Shown: positions 35,577-46,435 of the stretch, one piece after another
How positions within the stretch are numbered: position 1 is the first letter of the stretch
Layout of the letters: the number at the start of each line of letters is the position of its first letter
Program-made: the position numbers and the translations under genes
Source: Spirodela intermedia
Lineage: Eukaryota > Streptophyta > Magnoliopsida > Alismatales > Araceae
Direction of reading: 5' to 3'
Assembly (NCBI GenBank): GCA_902729315.2
Contig: LR746266.1
Coordinates: forward strand, 687,001 to 751,000
Length of the DNA stretch: 64,000 nucleotides
The notes under the pieces: generated by a model
Told to the model about the DNA's origin: nothing
Database searches by the model: none
The model's input: only the letters and a program-made list of their open reading frames with translations

Positions 35577-38500
35577 ATGAGTCAGAGCTGTTCATCCGAC
35601 CTTATACAGGGCACGGCCGCAGCAGGCGACTCTGGGAAGAAAGGCCGGAAGCCCTACACGATGACCAAGTCCAGGGAGAGCTGGACGGAGCAGGAGCATG
35701 AGCGATTCCTGGAGGGGCTCCGACTGTGAGTTAGCTTGTCCTGCTCTGCTTCTCGTGCTGTTGCTGTCTGTTGGTGGCTTCATGTTTTGATGTTTCGTTT
35801 TCCATCCTCATCCTCTGCTGGGTCACTAATTCTGCATGCGTGCTTGAGAGAGACTCGGAAGCTAGTGGGTTTAGTTTTCGAATTACCGTGAGGATTGCTG
35901 GTCTGTTGGTGTCAGCTTTTAGGGAGGGCATTTTGATCTGGATTGACAGAGTCACTGCCGAGCAAGTGTTTTGAACCACGAGGAACGGAAAATGATACAT
36001 CTGGTTAATTGTGCCTTCGTTTTGCGTCTTTTGCTCAATGCAGATACAACCGAAACTGGAAAAATATCAAGGACTTTGTTGGAACCAAGACAGTAATCCA
36101 GGTGTGCATTTCGTTGTGATCATCTTCCCTTCTTGTGAAGTTATATCTTCTTAGTTCGCCAACTTCTTTAAAATATATCGTGCATTTTCACCTTTTATTA
36201 AATTATATCCACGCATATAGTTTGTAAAATTATATATTATTTATCTACTGAGGATTACCGACTTGAGTTACGTGACTCATGACAGAGTACTCGATGTTAT
36301 GTGACGAGCAGTCACTCTGTAAAAGCATAGTTTCTCTTGCGTTTTCAGCTAATCGCAAATCCAAATCTTCATAAGATGTATGGACTCGCAGATTAGAAGT
36401 CATGCTCAGAAATATTTCCTCAAGGTTCAGAGGAATGGGACTGATGCACACGTACCCCCTCCTCGACCAAAGCGGAAAGCAGCTGATACTTATCCACTGG
36501 GAGATTTAAAAGGTGGTCTCGTTTTCAGTTTATTGAAGGCGGCATATCTACATTAAATGCTTAAAATATAACCTTTGTAGATGAAGCTACTCACAAGGTA
36601 TCTGTACAGATGTGGTACTGTTGGAAGCATCAATGCCTCATCCTACGCCAGTGATTTGCCCGAAGACTAGAACTCTGATGGGTGACACATCGATGGTTAT
36701 GAATTATCCAGCAGGGGGAACTGTGCAACCGGTAGATAATTCAATTTTTTTCCATGTAAATAAAGGTGCTCATATCGTATTTGTTTGTTTCCAATTAATT
36801 TCGGCCCTTTTTTGCTATTCGAGTCTCATTACTGGGATCCCAACTTATGATGAACGAATTTGAGGCTGATTATACACTGGCAAGTGATATGATGTTTGTA
36901 TCTCAGCTAATGCTCACACGGTGGAAGGAATAAAAGCTGGCAATGGGATTATTCTGCCCAGTTCAAGTCAATCCTTATTAGAACATGAGATACCAATTCA
37001 AGGACGTCCGAGCTTCTTACAGGGAGGTACTGATCACTGTCTTTTCAATGATCCACGATCGTTATAGGACGGCTTTCTACTATTGCTTGCTACTCCCTGG
37101 AGAGAAGTAGATCATGTTGTCATCTACATGCTGGATTTTGTGTTGCATACTTGCTGCGGGTTGGGTGGGGGTGGCTGGGCCTTTACCATTCTGAAAGTAG
37201 TCTTTCTTCTGGTAATCATCTCTCTATCCCTTAACCTCATGGTTCGGGAAAGTACGAAGTGAGGAAAGATGTAGAGATTTTCTTACCCTTGAGTTATACA
37301 CCAGAAAGAACGGTTATCTTGAGAAAAAAATTCCAATTAAGAACGCCAGTAGCTCTCTTCTTGCCACATAACAGTGAACCTCAAGTTGGATATTTTTATT
37401 CTTAATTCAATAATGCGGTTTTAGATCCTCATCAAAGTCTTAAGCAGAAGATTTGGATGCCATTACTTCTTCTGCCTATGGTAATCCCCATTCAATGGCG
37501 GTATTAAATCGTTTATGTTTTTAAAATTTTTTCAGCATATGTATTATATCATTAATAGACAAGCGTAAAGAGATTTAGCCGCCTAGTATGTCGCAAATGT
37601 GTTTATTCCTATAACTTTCTAGGTAGGTGAAGCATCGTCTATTGGCCTTTTTTTTTCAACTCACAGAGATGTGAAGTTCACTTGTTTGTGGAGGAAATTA
37701 ATTATCTAGAAAATTGATGAGGCGCATCATCGGTAATATTTTTGTTGTTCCAAATGGTGACAAGCTTTCTTGCATCTATTTTATAGTTCTGCCAGACTTT
37801 TCAAGAGTATACAGATTCCTCGGAAGTTTATTTGATCCAAGCACCAAAGGCCATATTGAGAAGCTGAAGGAGATGGATCCGATCGACAGTCAAACGGTAG
37901 GTCTCATTTTCTTGTTGCACTGTTAAGAGTTAGAAGCCCTGAGTCGGACAAATGCGAGATCAATGATAACTAACCAGAAGAGAAAAAAGATTTGATGCAA
38001 AAATTCTACAGTGATGCACTCTCAGGGTTGAGAGCTACACCTAATGATTGACACTGGATTTCACTATCGACCCCATGAGAGATCACAATGCGCTTCCCTT
38101 GCTTGCTGTCGTAAAAATTTCCTGATATTAGGGCATACTTTACTGCACCAGAGTATCGAACATACTCCTGAGTAATATACATATATATATATATATATAT
38201 GAAAGATCTGTGTGCCAACCCTTTTTCACGGTGTACATTTAATTTGCTCTATGGTTCTGGTGGAACAATCCATGGTTCTGGTGAAATCTCTAATAGATAT
38301 TTATGATGATAGAGACTCTAGATCGGGCGGTACCAGCTGGTTTGGCTGGATATAACTCGATTGAGCTGGTTGAAAGCACCACTTCAAAGCAATTCGACGA
38401 TCGTATGAAAATTTTCTTGCTTCTGATTCAGTATCTAACTAGGTTTATCTCGGTTGACTCAGGAAGCTCTTTGTGATTTGTGTGCTGGACAGGAATACTA

Positions 38501-39469
38501 TTAGGATTGATCTTCATCTTTATGTGTTAGATAATAAACCCATGCGTAAGTTGAGAACTCATAGACTACAAAAAAATCGTAAATCCTACCACTACGACTG
38601 AGAACTTTAGGCAGACCAAACTACTTGGCATGAATTAATTCTGGAGTTCTAGATGCGGATACAATGTTCTTAGATTAACATAATACCCTCATTTATTTTC
38701 CTCTAACGCAGCATCATGCATGAAATCTGAATCAAGTGATATATCAGGCAAGCCACGAACACGATTCATTTTCCCCAAAAATTGATGTGCATTTTACCCT
38801 TTTAAAGCTACAGAGGGATATAAATTCTGAAATTCATGTTGTCACTAGGTCTACTTTTTAATTAATGTTGCTTTGAAATGAAATTCTGATGGATTAGTGA
38901 GCAGATGCTCTCTTTTGGCAATGAGTGTTAAGATAAAATGGGATTTAAGTGATATACAATTATTCCTCGATTAATTTTTTCCCCGATTATTGACGTGTAC
39001 AGGAATACTGGTTTTATAATCAATTATTCTTCTTCTTCTTCTTTTACCAATTTTTATGCGTTTTTAGGTCTTACTGTTGATGAGAAACCTGACTACCAAG
39101 CTATCAAGCAGCCACTTAGACCCATTTGTGAGTATTCATAGCCCCATCTTTGCTAGCATGCCATCACGGTTCCTAATTCTTTTCCCTTTCTTAATGCGGA
39201 TTTAATACCACAAATAGAACTGAAAAATTATCTAATCAACATCATTTACCGAGTGCTCAGCCCACATCCTCTGGATGATAATTCTTGCCCTTTATTTATA
39301 TATGGAAAATCAGCTTTTGATGTATTTACATACCACAAATATTATCGCCGTTGTTTCAGAAAAAATGAGGTAGTAAATCAATAAATTATATGATCATATA
39401 AATGCCTTCCAGTATATGAAGATTTGGAAGATTATATTCGGCTCGTTTGTCCAGCTCTTCCCTCTCTGA
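35577..39469 (+). CDS. RVE: REVEILLE-type single-MYB transcription factor (RVE4/6/8-like)
   Basis: A clock-associated MYB-like factor. RVE4/6/8 relatives bind the evening element and activate evening genes. Exons: 35577-35725, 36044-36101, 36392-36512, 36610-36765, 36907-37026, 37787-37896 and 39068-39127, with a tentative last exon at 39413-39469. The MYB domain is [20 protein letters not shown]...[16 protein letters not shown], followed by [16 protein letters not shown] with the SHAQKYF signature (about residues 72-78) and the [10 protein letters not shown] basic segment. The LCL-type C-terminal domain is present: [17 protein letters not shown], then [18 protein letters not shown]. The donor at 36765 was chosen because it restores phase to the next exon; the more GT-consensus-like site at 36731 does not. 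The C-terminal end is uncertain: after DPF (39127) the protein either continues unspliced to a stop near 39205 or joins the exon at 39413. The start at 35577 is the only ATG immediately before the domain. Confidence 0.9.
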
Positions 39470-40269
39470 GAGCTTCAATACACGCTTTCACTGTGCAGAA
39501 GGGGTTGCCCTCATCTCACAGAGAAGACAACCAAGGTCCAGGATCCTCCTCTACCAAGGTCGCTGTCACAGATCTGTTCTTCTGTAAGCTTCTCGCCCAT
39601 CTTTCTTCCCCACTTATTTCCTCTTCGCGGCCACACTAACCGCGCAGAGGCTCGCTTCTTTTGTCCCACCGAAGATCAAGGTGTGACGTCATCATCGCGC
39701 GATGCCTGGAATCTCCATAGATTCCCTTCCGGAAGTGGTAAGATTATGTCTGCCGACGGTATGTGATTATGCCCTCCAAAAAATAAAAGAGAGAGAGAGA
39801 GAGAGAAGCTGCTCGGCCACTTTGGGTGGAATGCCGCCGGTGGTTTAGCTCATTAGCTCCATCTTTTAAAACGTATTTTGACTTCATTTTCCTGACCCTT
39901 TTTGTGTGTTCTTGGGGTTCTAATCATCCGTTGACTGGGGAAGGTGGTGGGTAATTCTTTATTTATTATAATTTTCCTTTAGGTGGAATATGATTTGAGC
40001 TTGTGGGACCCACCCCAACACGTGTTGTCTTGACCTTTTCCTCTGTTGTCGCCGGTTGTGGCGGGATTTTATGGAAGAACTCAGAAAAAAAGGGTTTTTT
40101 TTATAATATTTGACATCCATAAATATTTATTATTCGACTCTATTGGTTGGTGCTTCATCTACCAATCTATCAAAAAAAGGCGTCATTTCCCAGAAACAAG
40201 TCTTCTAGTTTAGAGAGAGAAAGGATTGTATAAATGACCTTAATGCCATTCACGAATAAAGACCTACTT

Positions 40270-40314
<45 letters not shown>

Positions 40315-41076
40315 ATTCACAATCGCAGAACAAAAGGGGAAGGCCTTTTTATTGATTTTAAATACATATTTTTGGGGTTTTTTAAAACTAGTAAATAACT
40401 GCTTATCAACAAGCTACCTACATTATTGGAAATCAGAAAAAGGGGCCCTATTTACTCCGTATTTATTTACGTACGTGATAATTAAAATAAAATTCAAAAC
40501 CTCGAAGTAAACTTACAAGGCCCTTTAATTATTTATTTTAATTATTTATTTTAAAAATATAATTTGGGAGCCAATTATAAGGCTATTATTAACGATATTT
40601 ACGGCGATGCTTCATTAGGATAACCCATAATATTTTTTAAATTCTAAAATGAGTGAGAAAACGCTTAACCTGGTATACAGGCCAGGCCCATTGGGCCTCG
40701 CCGAACAAACGTGAGGATCACACGGTGATCAGATGATCGTGTCCGTCGGTTACACGATCAAAGGAGATAGCTTGACCTCAGAGTCGTCCCAGTTCCTCTG
40801 GTTTCTATCTTCGACATCTCCAGAGCGGCAACCAGTCGACATACCTCGCGTCGGAAGCTGAAGGAAAGAGGGAGGAGATCGGAGAGGAAGGCCGGCGACT
40901 GCCGCCGGTGAACTCTGACGCCCTGTCTAGTTGTCGCCGGGAATCTGTGATCGACGGAGGTTGTGACGATATGGTTTTGAGCACCAACATCCTCGGAAGA
41001 GAAGGAATGCGGCGCCGCTAGCTTCATCCTTGTCGTCGTAGCTCTTTCCGTGATTTCTTTCTCCGTTCCATCACCG
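39470..41076. other. Intergenic between the MYB gene and the DUF155 gene
   Basis: This holds the MYB 3' region, short GA and CT runs (39789-39806, 40273-40311), and the second inverted repeat arm. The last 300 bp are GC-rich and are probably the leader and promoter of the DUF155 gene. No other gene is supported. Confidence 0.5.
40309..40752 (-). repeat. Inverted repeat arm 2 (partner at 34501-34937)
   Basis: Read on the minus strand it begins CCGACGGACACGATCATCTG and ends TGCGATTGTGAATTATAGAG. It carries a GGCCCAATGGGCC palindrome-like site II pair that is partly lost in arm 1. It lies about 320 bp upstream of the DUF155 start codon and may overlap its promoter. Confidence 0.9.
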
Positions 41077-44000
41077 ATGTCGAGGAACCTTACTTTGAAG
41101 GTCATGCTGGCCTCTTCCTCTTCTTCTTTTGCCCCCTTTCTCCCCTCCTTGGCTAGACGCCACCGATCTTTGAATATCCTTTTCGCGGCGCCCGGCAATC
41201 CTTGCCGATCATCAGAAGCGGTATCTTTTCGGACGGGGATGTCTTCTCGCTGTTTCTCTACCTGGTTGTACGCGGTCTCGGCACCTGCTATGTCGGCTTC
41301 TTCCCGCTGGAATGGATTCTACCCTACTCTTCTCAAGTACCAGACGCGTCGCCGTGTCCCGAAGGATACTCCCTCTCTGTTCCGAACCTTATGCTCCGTG
41401 TCATCAGGGCAGGAGGTCGAGTGGAGGGAGCAGCAGCAGCAGCAGCTCGGTTCCTGCTCGGAGGATGATACCTATACGGAACATCTTCTCGAGGTCCAGC
41501 AAGAGAAGCAGAGCCGTTTCATCCCCGTCAAGGCCTATTTCATCTCTACCAGGTTCCCTCGCTATGCTTTTATTTTATTCCGTTTATCTACATTTATTTC
41601 TTTCAATTATCAATTTTAAATATTTTTGGTATGATTGTGTCTTCGGCAGCATTGACTTGAGGGGCTTGCAGGCTCAGAATGCTTTCAACGTTGTTCCGCC
41701 CACTTCTCGAGCAACAAATTATGTGGTCCTCAAGTACTATGATGCAAAGAATTCTCCACAGGTAAGTTACCTTATTTTCCTTTTCGTTTATACATTCTAT
41801 CTCTGGCAATTTGGATCGGATGTTTTTCCGGTTTTCTACAAAATATCTCAATCATTCCAAGTCCCGACAAAGCCATAGCTGTATTATATCGTCAACAGCT
41901 TCAAGTACACGAAGGATTTCAATATCCTCACTATGTTCCCACTTTAACTCAATGTTGACTTGGAAATCAAGTTTATACAACATATTCAGTAGTGACAGTA
42001 TAAAGGCGGATTAAAATCCTTTCTGGCAGTTTCTTTCCGTTGTGCTTATATACTATCTGTTTGTTTTTTAGTCCAATCACGTATCCATTAATTAGTAATT
42101 TTTTGAACTAGATCTTTTTCCAATATCCGGATATTCTCATGGATTAATTTTATACGTTGGCAATCTAAAAGGATATGTCGTACTTTTCTATATTGTCAAC
42201 AAAGATGTGATAAAAAAGAGATATAAGTTTACTCTTGACAAAAAAAAACTCTTTGGGATTGGGACTTTTTTTCTTAGTGTCAAGATATCATGGTAGCCCT
42301 GACGAGTGAGAGCAGAGGATTTCTAAACTTCCACCGTGAATCAAATATTAAGATTGAAATAAATGAAATTTCTATTACAGCAGCTCTCAGATCTCTAGAT
42401 TGCAGAGTATTGCGCATCGTTTGGTCTTTTATGGTCAGTCATCGTTGGTCTCGTCTGGTAAACATTATCTAATCTTAAAACTTTGTAAGAAACTCAACGG
42501 AATTAAATCTATAAACTTTCACGCCTAATGCCTCATTTGTTGACCTTCACGTTTCATCTTACATTAATAATGCTATCACCATTACTTACAGGATCTAAAT
42601 GGAATCTCGGTGAATGAGAGCATTTGCTCCTACATGGTTGTCTTCCAATATGGTTCCATTGTTCTCTTTAATGTTTCTGATCACGAAGTTGATGGGTATC
42701 TGAAGATTGTAGAGAAACACGCTTCCGGCTTGCTGCCAGAGATGAGGAAGGACGGTGAGCTCCTGTAATTTATATATCAGCACTCCCTTTTTATAATGAT
42801 ATCTGCCATATGTTAGCATCTTTTATGACACCATTCGATTATATTTAAAAAAGATTATTTATGTGTCTTATGAATTCGAATGTACGGCCATGGCTTTAAC
42901 ACAGTTTTTCTGTGTTAGTCAAACCTTCGATATTTCTAGATATTGCTATTCTTTAAAGAAAAACAAGAAATCTTTACATCCAAGGGCAGATCTCATCGGA
43001 TTTGCGAGAATGCATGGTTAATTCGTGGGACATGGATGATGAAGCTTTTTTTGGTTGTCGACTACCAATAACTATCGTTGTAGCTCCAGAATTTTTCAGT
43101 TTATGCTCCTACCTATAATCAGGAGATACCAAGAGTGGGCACTGGGTACAATGTGAGTAGGATCACTTAGTCATGCTTCATAATTAGAAAAACGAGCGCC
43201 AAGGAAATACATGCCACTAAGCCAAACAAAGATAATGGAGAGTCGGAATTTTTTTTTACGGAAATAACCCTACGCTTGTTGAAGGTGAAGTTAAGCTTGG
43301 AGATAGAACAAGGCCCTCTGTCGTGTATCCTCATTAAACTTGTGATATAGCTCATTTTCTTGTCTCATCTCCTTGTCCGACTGACATAACTTGGTTTTGA
43401 GCTGTGGAGGTAGATGATGGTGTGCTGACAAAGAAATGTATGAAACAATTTAGGAAAAAGTAGGTGCCCACAGTGCGAATGTGGGTAGATGTGTTTCAAG
43501 ATTGATGCTCCTTAAGTGGCTGGGAAGAAGGCAGCAATGTGGGGAAGATGATGGCTAGTTGAAGCTGGCCCTCAAACAGTGTAGAGCTTAGTTATCTGGA
43601 GACTGACGGGAATCAGTCATTGATCATTCGATTTGTTCATTGATCCCAGTCTTGTAGTACGACGAGTCAGATCACTTTTTATGGTATATAAGACATTAAG
43701 AAATGATTACTGCAGTTTTTGAGCATGCATGCTCTGTGGAATGCAATTTCTTTTACCTCATTTTGCTCTGTGGAATGAAATTATATCATATCACATCTCA
43801 TTCTCCGGTATTCACGGATATCATCCTGGTGTTTTATGTATCTGATTGATTTTTCCTTTCCTTTAATTTCAGATTATGCGGTGGTAGAGAAACCAACATT
43901 AGAAACTTGGATGCAAGGTGGACTCGACTACATACTGCTCAAGAACCTGAACATAGATGGAATACGTACCATTGGAAGTGTTCTTGGGCAGAGTATTGCT

Positions 44001-45117
44001 CTGGACTATTACATTCGCCAGGTATGCAAATAATGCCCCTGTGGCTTCTATAAAGTCGAATATTATTAGCCATATATTATGTGATCAAGCTGAAGACCAG
44101 CAGGAGCTGATTGGTAACCGGTCAGGAAGGTCTATTATGGGGTGAGCATAGATTTTTCATGAAAATAATACCGGAAATGGAATCTATATACAGCAAGAAC
44201 ACGAAAATGGTCAGTGCTAGATATGGGGTCCTTGCATGCTTAGTAATAATAATAAATTAAAATTATAAAATACAAGGAAATATTTCTCAAACCTCTAGTG
44301 GGCTGTGGATATGCTGTTATAAGTTTCCCCACGAGAAAATTTATCTGGCTGTGGACGGATATTCACGAGTGTTCTTCTCCCTAGGTGGATGGGATGGTTG
44401 CCGAGTTCACTGATATAAACCGTGGCATGGAGAAGACTGGTACCTTCACAATGAAGAGGAAGAAGCTTTTTCAGCTGGTTGGAAAGGCCAATTCGAACCT
44501 GGCTGATGTCATTCTCAAGCTCGGCCTCTTTGAAAGGTTGGTTGTCTCCACGTTCCTGCATCCCTTTTTTTTTTTCTTCCAAAAAAGTCCCCTTTTGTTT
44601 GCTTGATCACTCGATTCTCTCATCCTTTTCCGCCATAACTTTTTTTTTTCCTAATTAAGGCCAAATAATAGAAAATTTCCAGTGTTCCCTGCCGCATGTT
44701 GACCTTCCGTACTCTTTTTATATACAAATAAACCTTAAAGTTTTCTAATTAGAGTGATTTTGCGCCGTCAAGGTCTGACATTGCCTGGAAGAACGCGAAC
44801 TACGCCCAGATTTGGGAATATCTCAGGGACGAGTACGAGCTGACCCAGAGATTCGGGAGCCTCGACTTCAAGCTGAAATTCGTCGAGGTAGACAGACCCT
44901 CTGTCTCCCCCCCCCCCCCCCAGACGTTGATTAGCTCGAGGGCAGCCTCTCCGTCGTTCTTCCTTCCTTATTGTTCTTGTTCTTGCAGCACAACATCCGA
45001 TTCCTCCAGGAGATCCTTCAGAACCGCAAGTCCGATTTCCTAGAATGGCTCATCATCATTCTCATCGGGGTAGAGATCCTGATCTCTGTCTACAACATCG
45101 CCCGCGGTTCCTTGTGA
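41077..45117 (+). CDS. DUF155 protein, RETARDED ROOT GROWTH (RRG)/RRL-like
   Basis: Plant RRG proteins are DUF155/RMD1-family mitochondrial proteins needed for cell division in the root meristem; the RRL paralogue has related roles. Seven exons: 41077-41552, 41650-41761, 42592-42754, 43873-44021, 44385-44536, 44773-44887 and 44989-45117, giving 431 residues. The first 60 residues are Ser/Arg/Leu-rich with no acids ([18 protein letters not shown]), consistent with a mitochondrial presequence. DUF155 covers about residues 155-400 with [36 protein letters not shown] and [18 protein letters not shown]-terminal membrane helix ([16 protein letters not shown]) ends the protein, as in the family. Exon joins are all in phase and the conserved block is continuous. 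RRG and RRL cannot be separated by eye. A second in-frame ATG at 41104 is possible. Confidence 0.92.
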
Positions 45118-46435
45118 CACACCTTCTCAGCGTCAGAACCCGGCAATAAGAAACTGCGAGCTACTTACCAGGTCAGAATCATACCGCTTCTTCTCTCTCT
45201 CTCTCTCTAGTGGGTTAATCTACTGGTCTCCCTGTTCATCTCTCATTTAAATCTCCTTCGTGGGTTTTCTCCAGGGACATGTAAATCGATCCGGGACTTC
45301 ATCTGGTAACTCCCCGATACTATAAATAGCGGCTTTGTATACGAAATAACTATTTTCCATGCCAGTAGTATCATATTTTTTTCAATCTCTCTCTCTAAGT
45401 TTGGAGCTTTCGACGCCATCACGCGGATGAAAAGTGTTTGACATGGAATTCGCAGCCTTTTGCAGCGTGATGGTCGATATAATATCTACAACCTTTTCCG
45501 TCGTAATGGGCCTTCAATAGTCTGCACCTTGGCCCATTTTGAGATTATTTTATTTTCTCGGGCCGGGTTACCCACTAAAAGTAGTAATTATGTAAACTTG
45601 CTATCATAGGGAATTTCGTAAAAAACCCAATAAAACGACAGAGTTTAGGTACAAGTCCCTCGTCCATGATATCTCGTTGTGCCCTCTTTCACTATACAGA
45701 AAGACAGCCTCAAATCCAGTTGTTTGTAAGGGCTTATCTAACAAATTCCATTGGGGAACCATAGGCTGTTGACATATTCGCCGTTCTGTCGACATTTTTC
45801 TCGGTCCGCGCTCGAGAGCGCTTTTACTCTTTTCCAGAAGTGGCAGGTATTTACTTCGATCACGTTTCTCTCGAATCCCCCAAATGTCGACATTCTTCTG
45901 TACATGTGGCATCCCAGCCTCCTAGAAAATAGTTATTACGTGGCTTTTAAGTGTCATTCGAGCTGCCTTTTCCCTCTGTCAAGGCGTTCCTATAAATGTC
46001 GACATTTTTTTTACTCGAATCCACTTTTCAAACTGACATTCCCGCTCTAACCCACATGTTTGGTCGAAAAAACCAGATCATTGTATGGATTAACACCACG
46101 CTTGCCTTTTGCTTTATGGGGGTAATATGGGTACTTCGCACATGTCCCATCGCTCCCGAGCGGTGAAGTCATGCGACAGATCGGACGGTCATCAATGATC
46201 TACCTGTTAAATCTCTCCGTAACTATTTAAACGACGGGGAAGATTGACGGAGTACGCGAGATTCCCGCCGGTAGGAAGTTTGCGTCGCTCGGGATCGCGC
46301 TGTCTATCTCTCTCCAGGTCGGGAGACCGCTCGCCTTCCCTGGTGTACGCTCGTACTGGTACGATCTCAGTTGTAGAAGTCCCGCTTTGAATCCGGTGTT
46401 TTTGGTGTAGAGCTTTGCTAGTCGAGCGATCGGAG
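45118..46435. other. Intergenic between DUF155 and ascorbate peroxidase genes
   Basis: The DUF155 3' UTR probably covers the first 250 bp. GGCCCA/TGGGCC motifs lie at about 45508-45535. Three TGTCGACA palindromes lie at 45787, 45885 and 45997. The last 200 bp are probably the ascorbate peroxidase promoter and leader. No gene is supported. Confidence 0.5.

Noticed and set aside
35233-35580. Plus-strand frame upstream of the MYB gene (MPPEMAKKMSSNRF)
   Set aside because: It is out of frame with the MYB start, runs into the CT repeat and has no recognisable homology; treated as leader or promoter.
39424-39639. Alternative MYB C-terminal frame ([13 protein letters not shown])
   Set aside because: It looks protein-like, but joining it to the preceding exon requires a phase that no GT donor near 39127 provides. 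It remains possible if a non-canonical donor is used.
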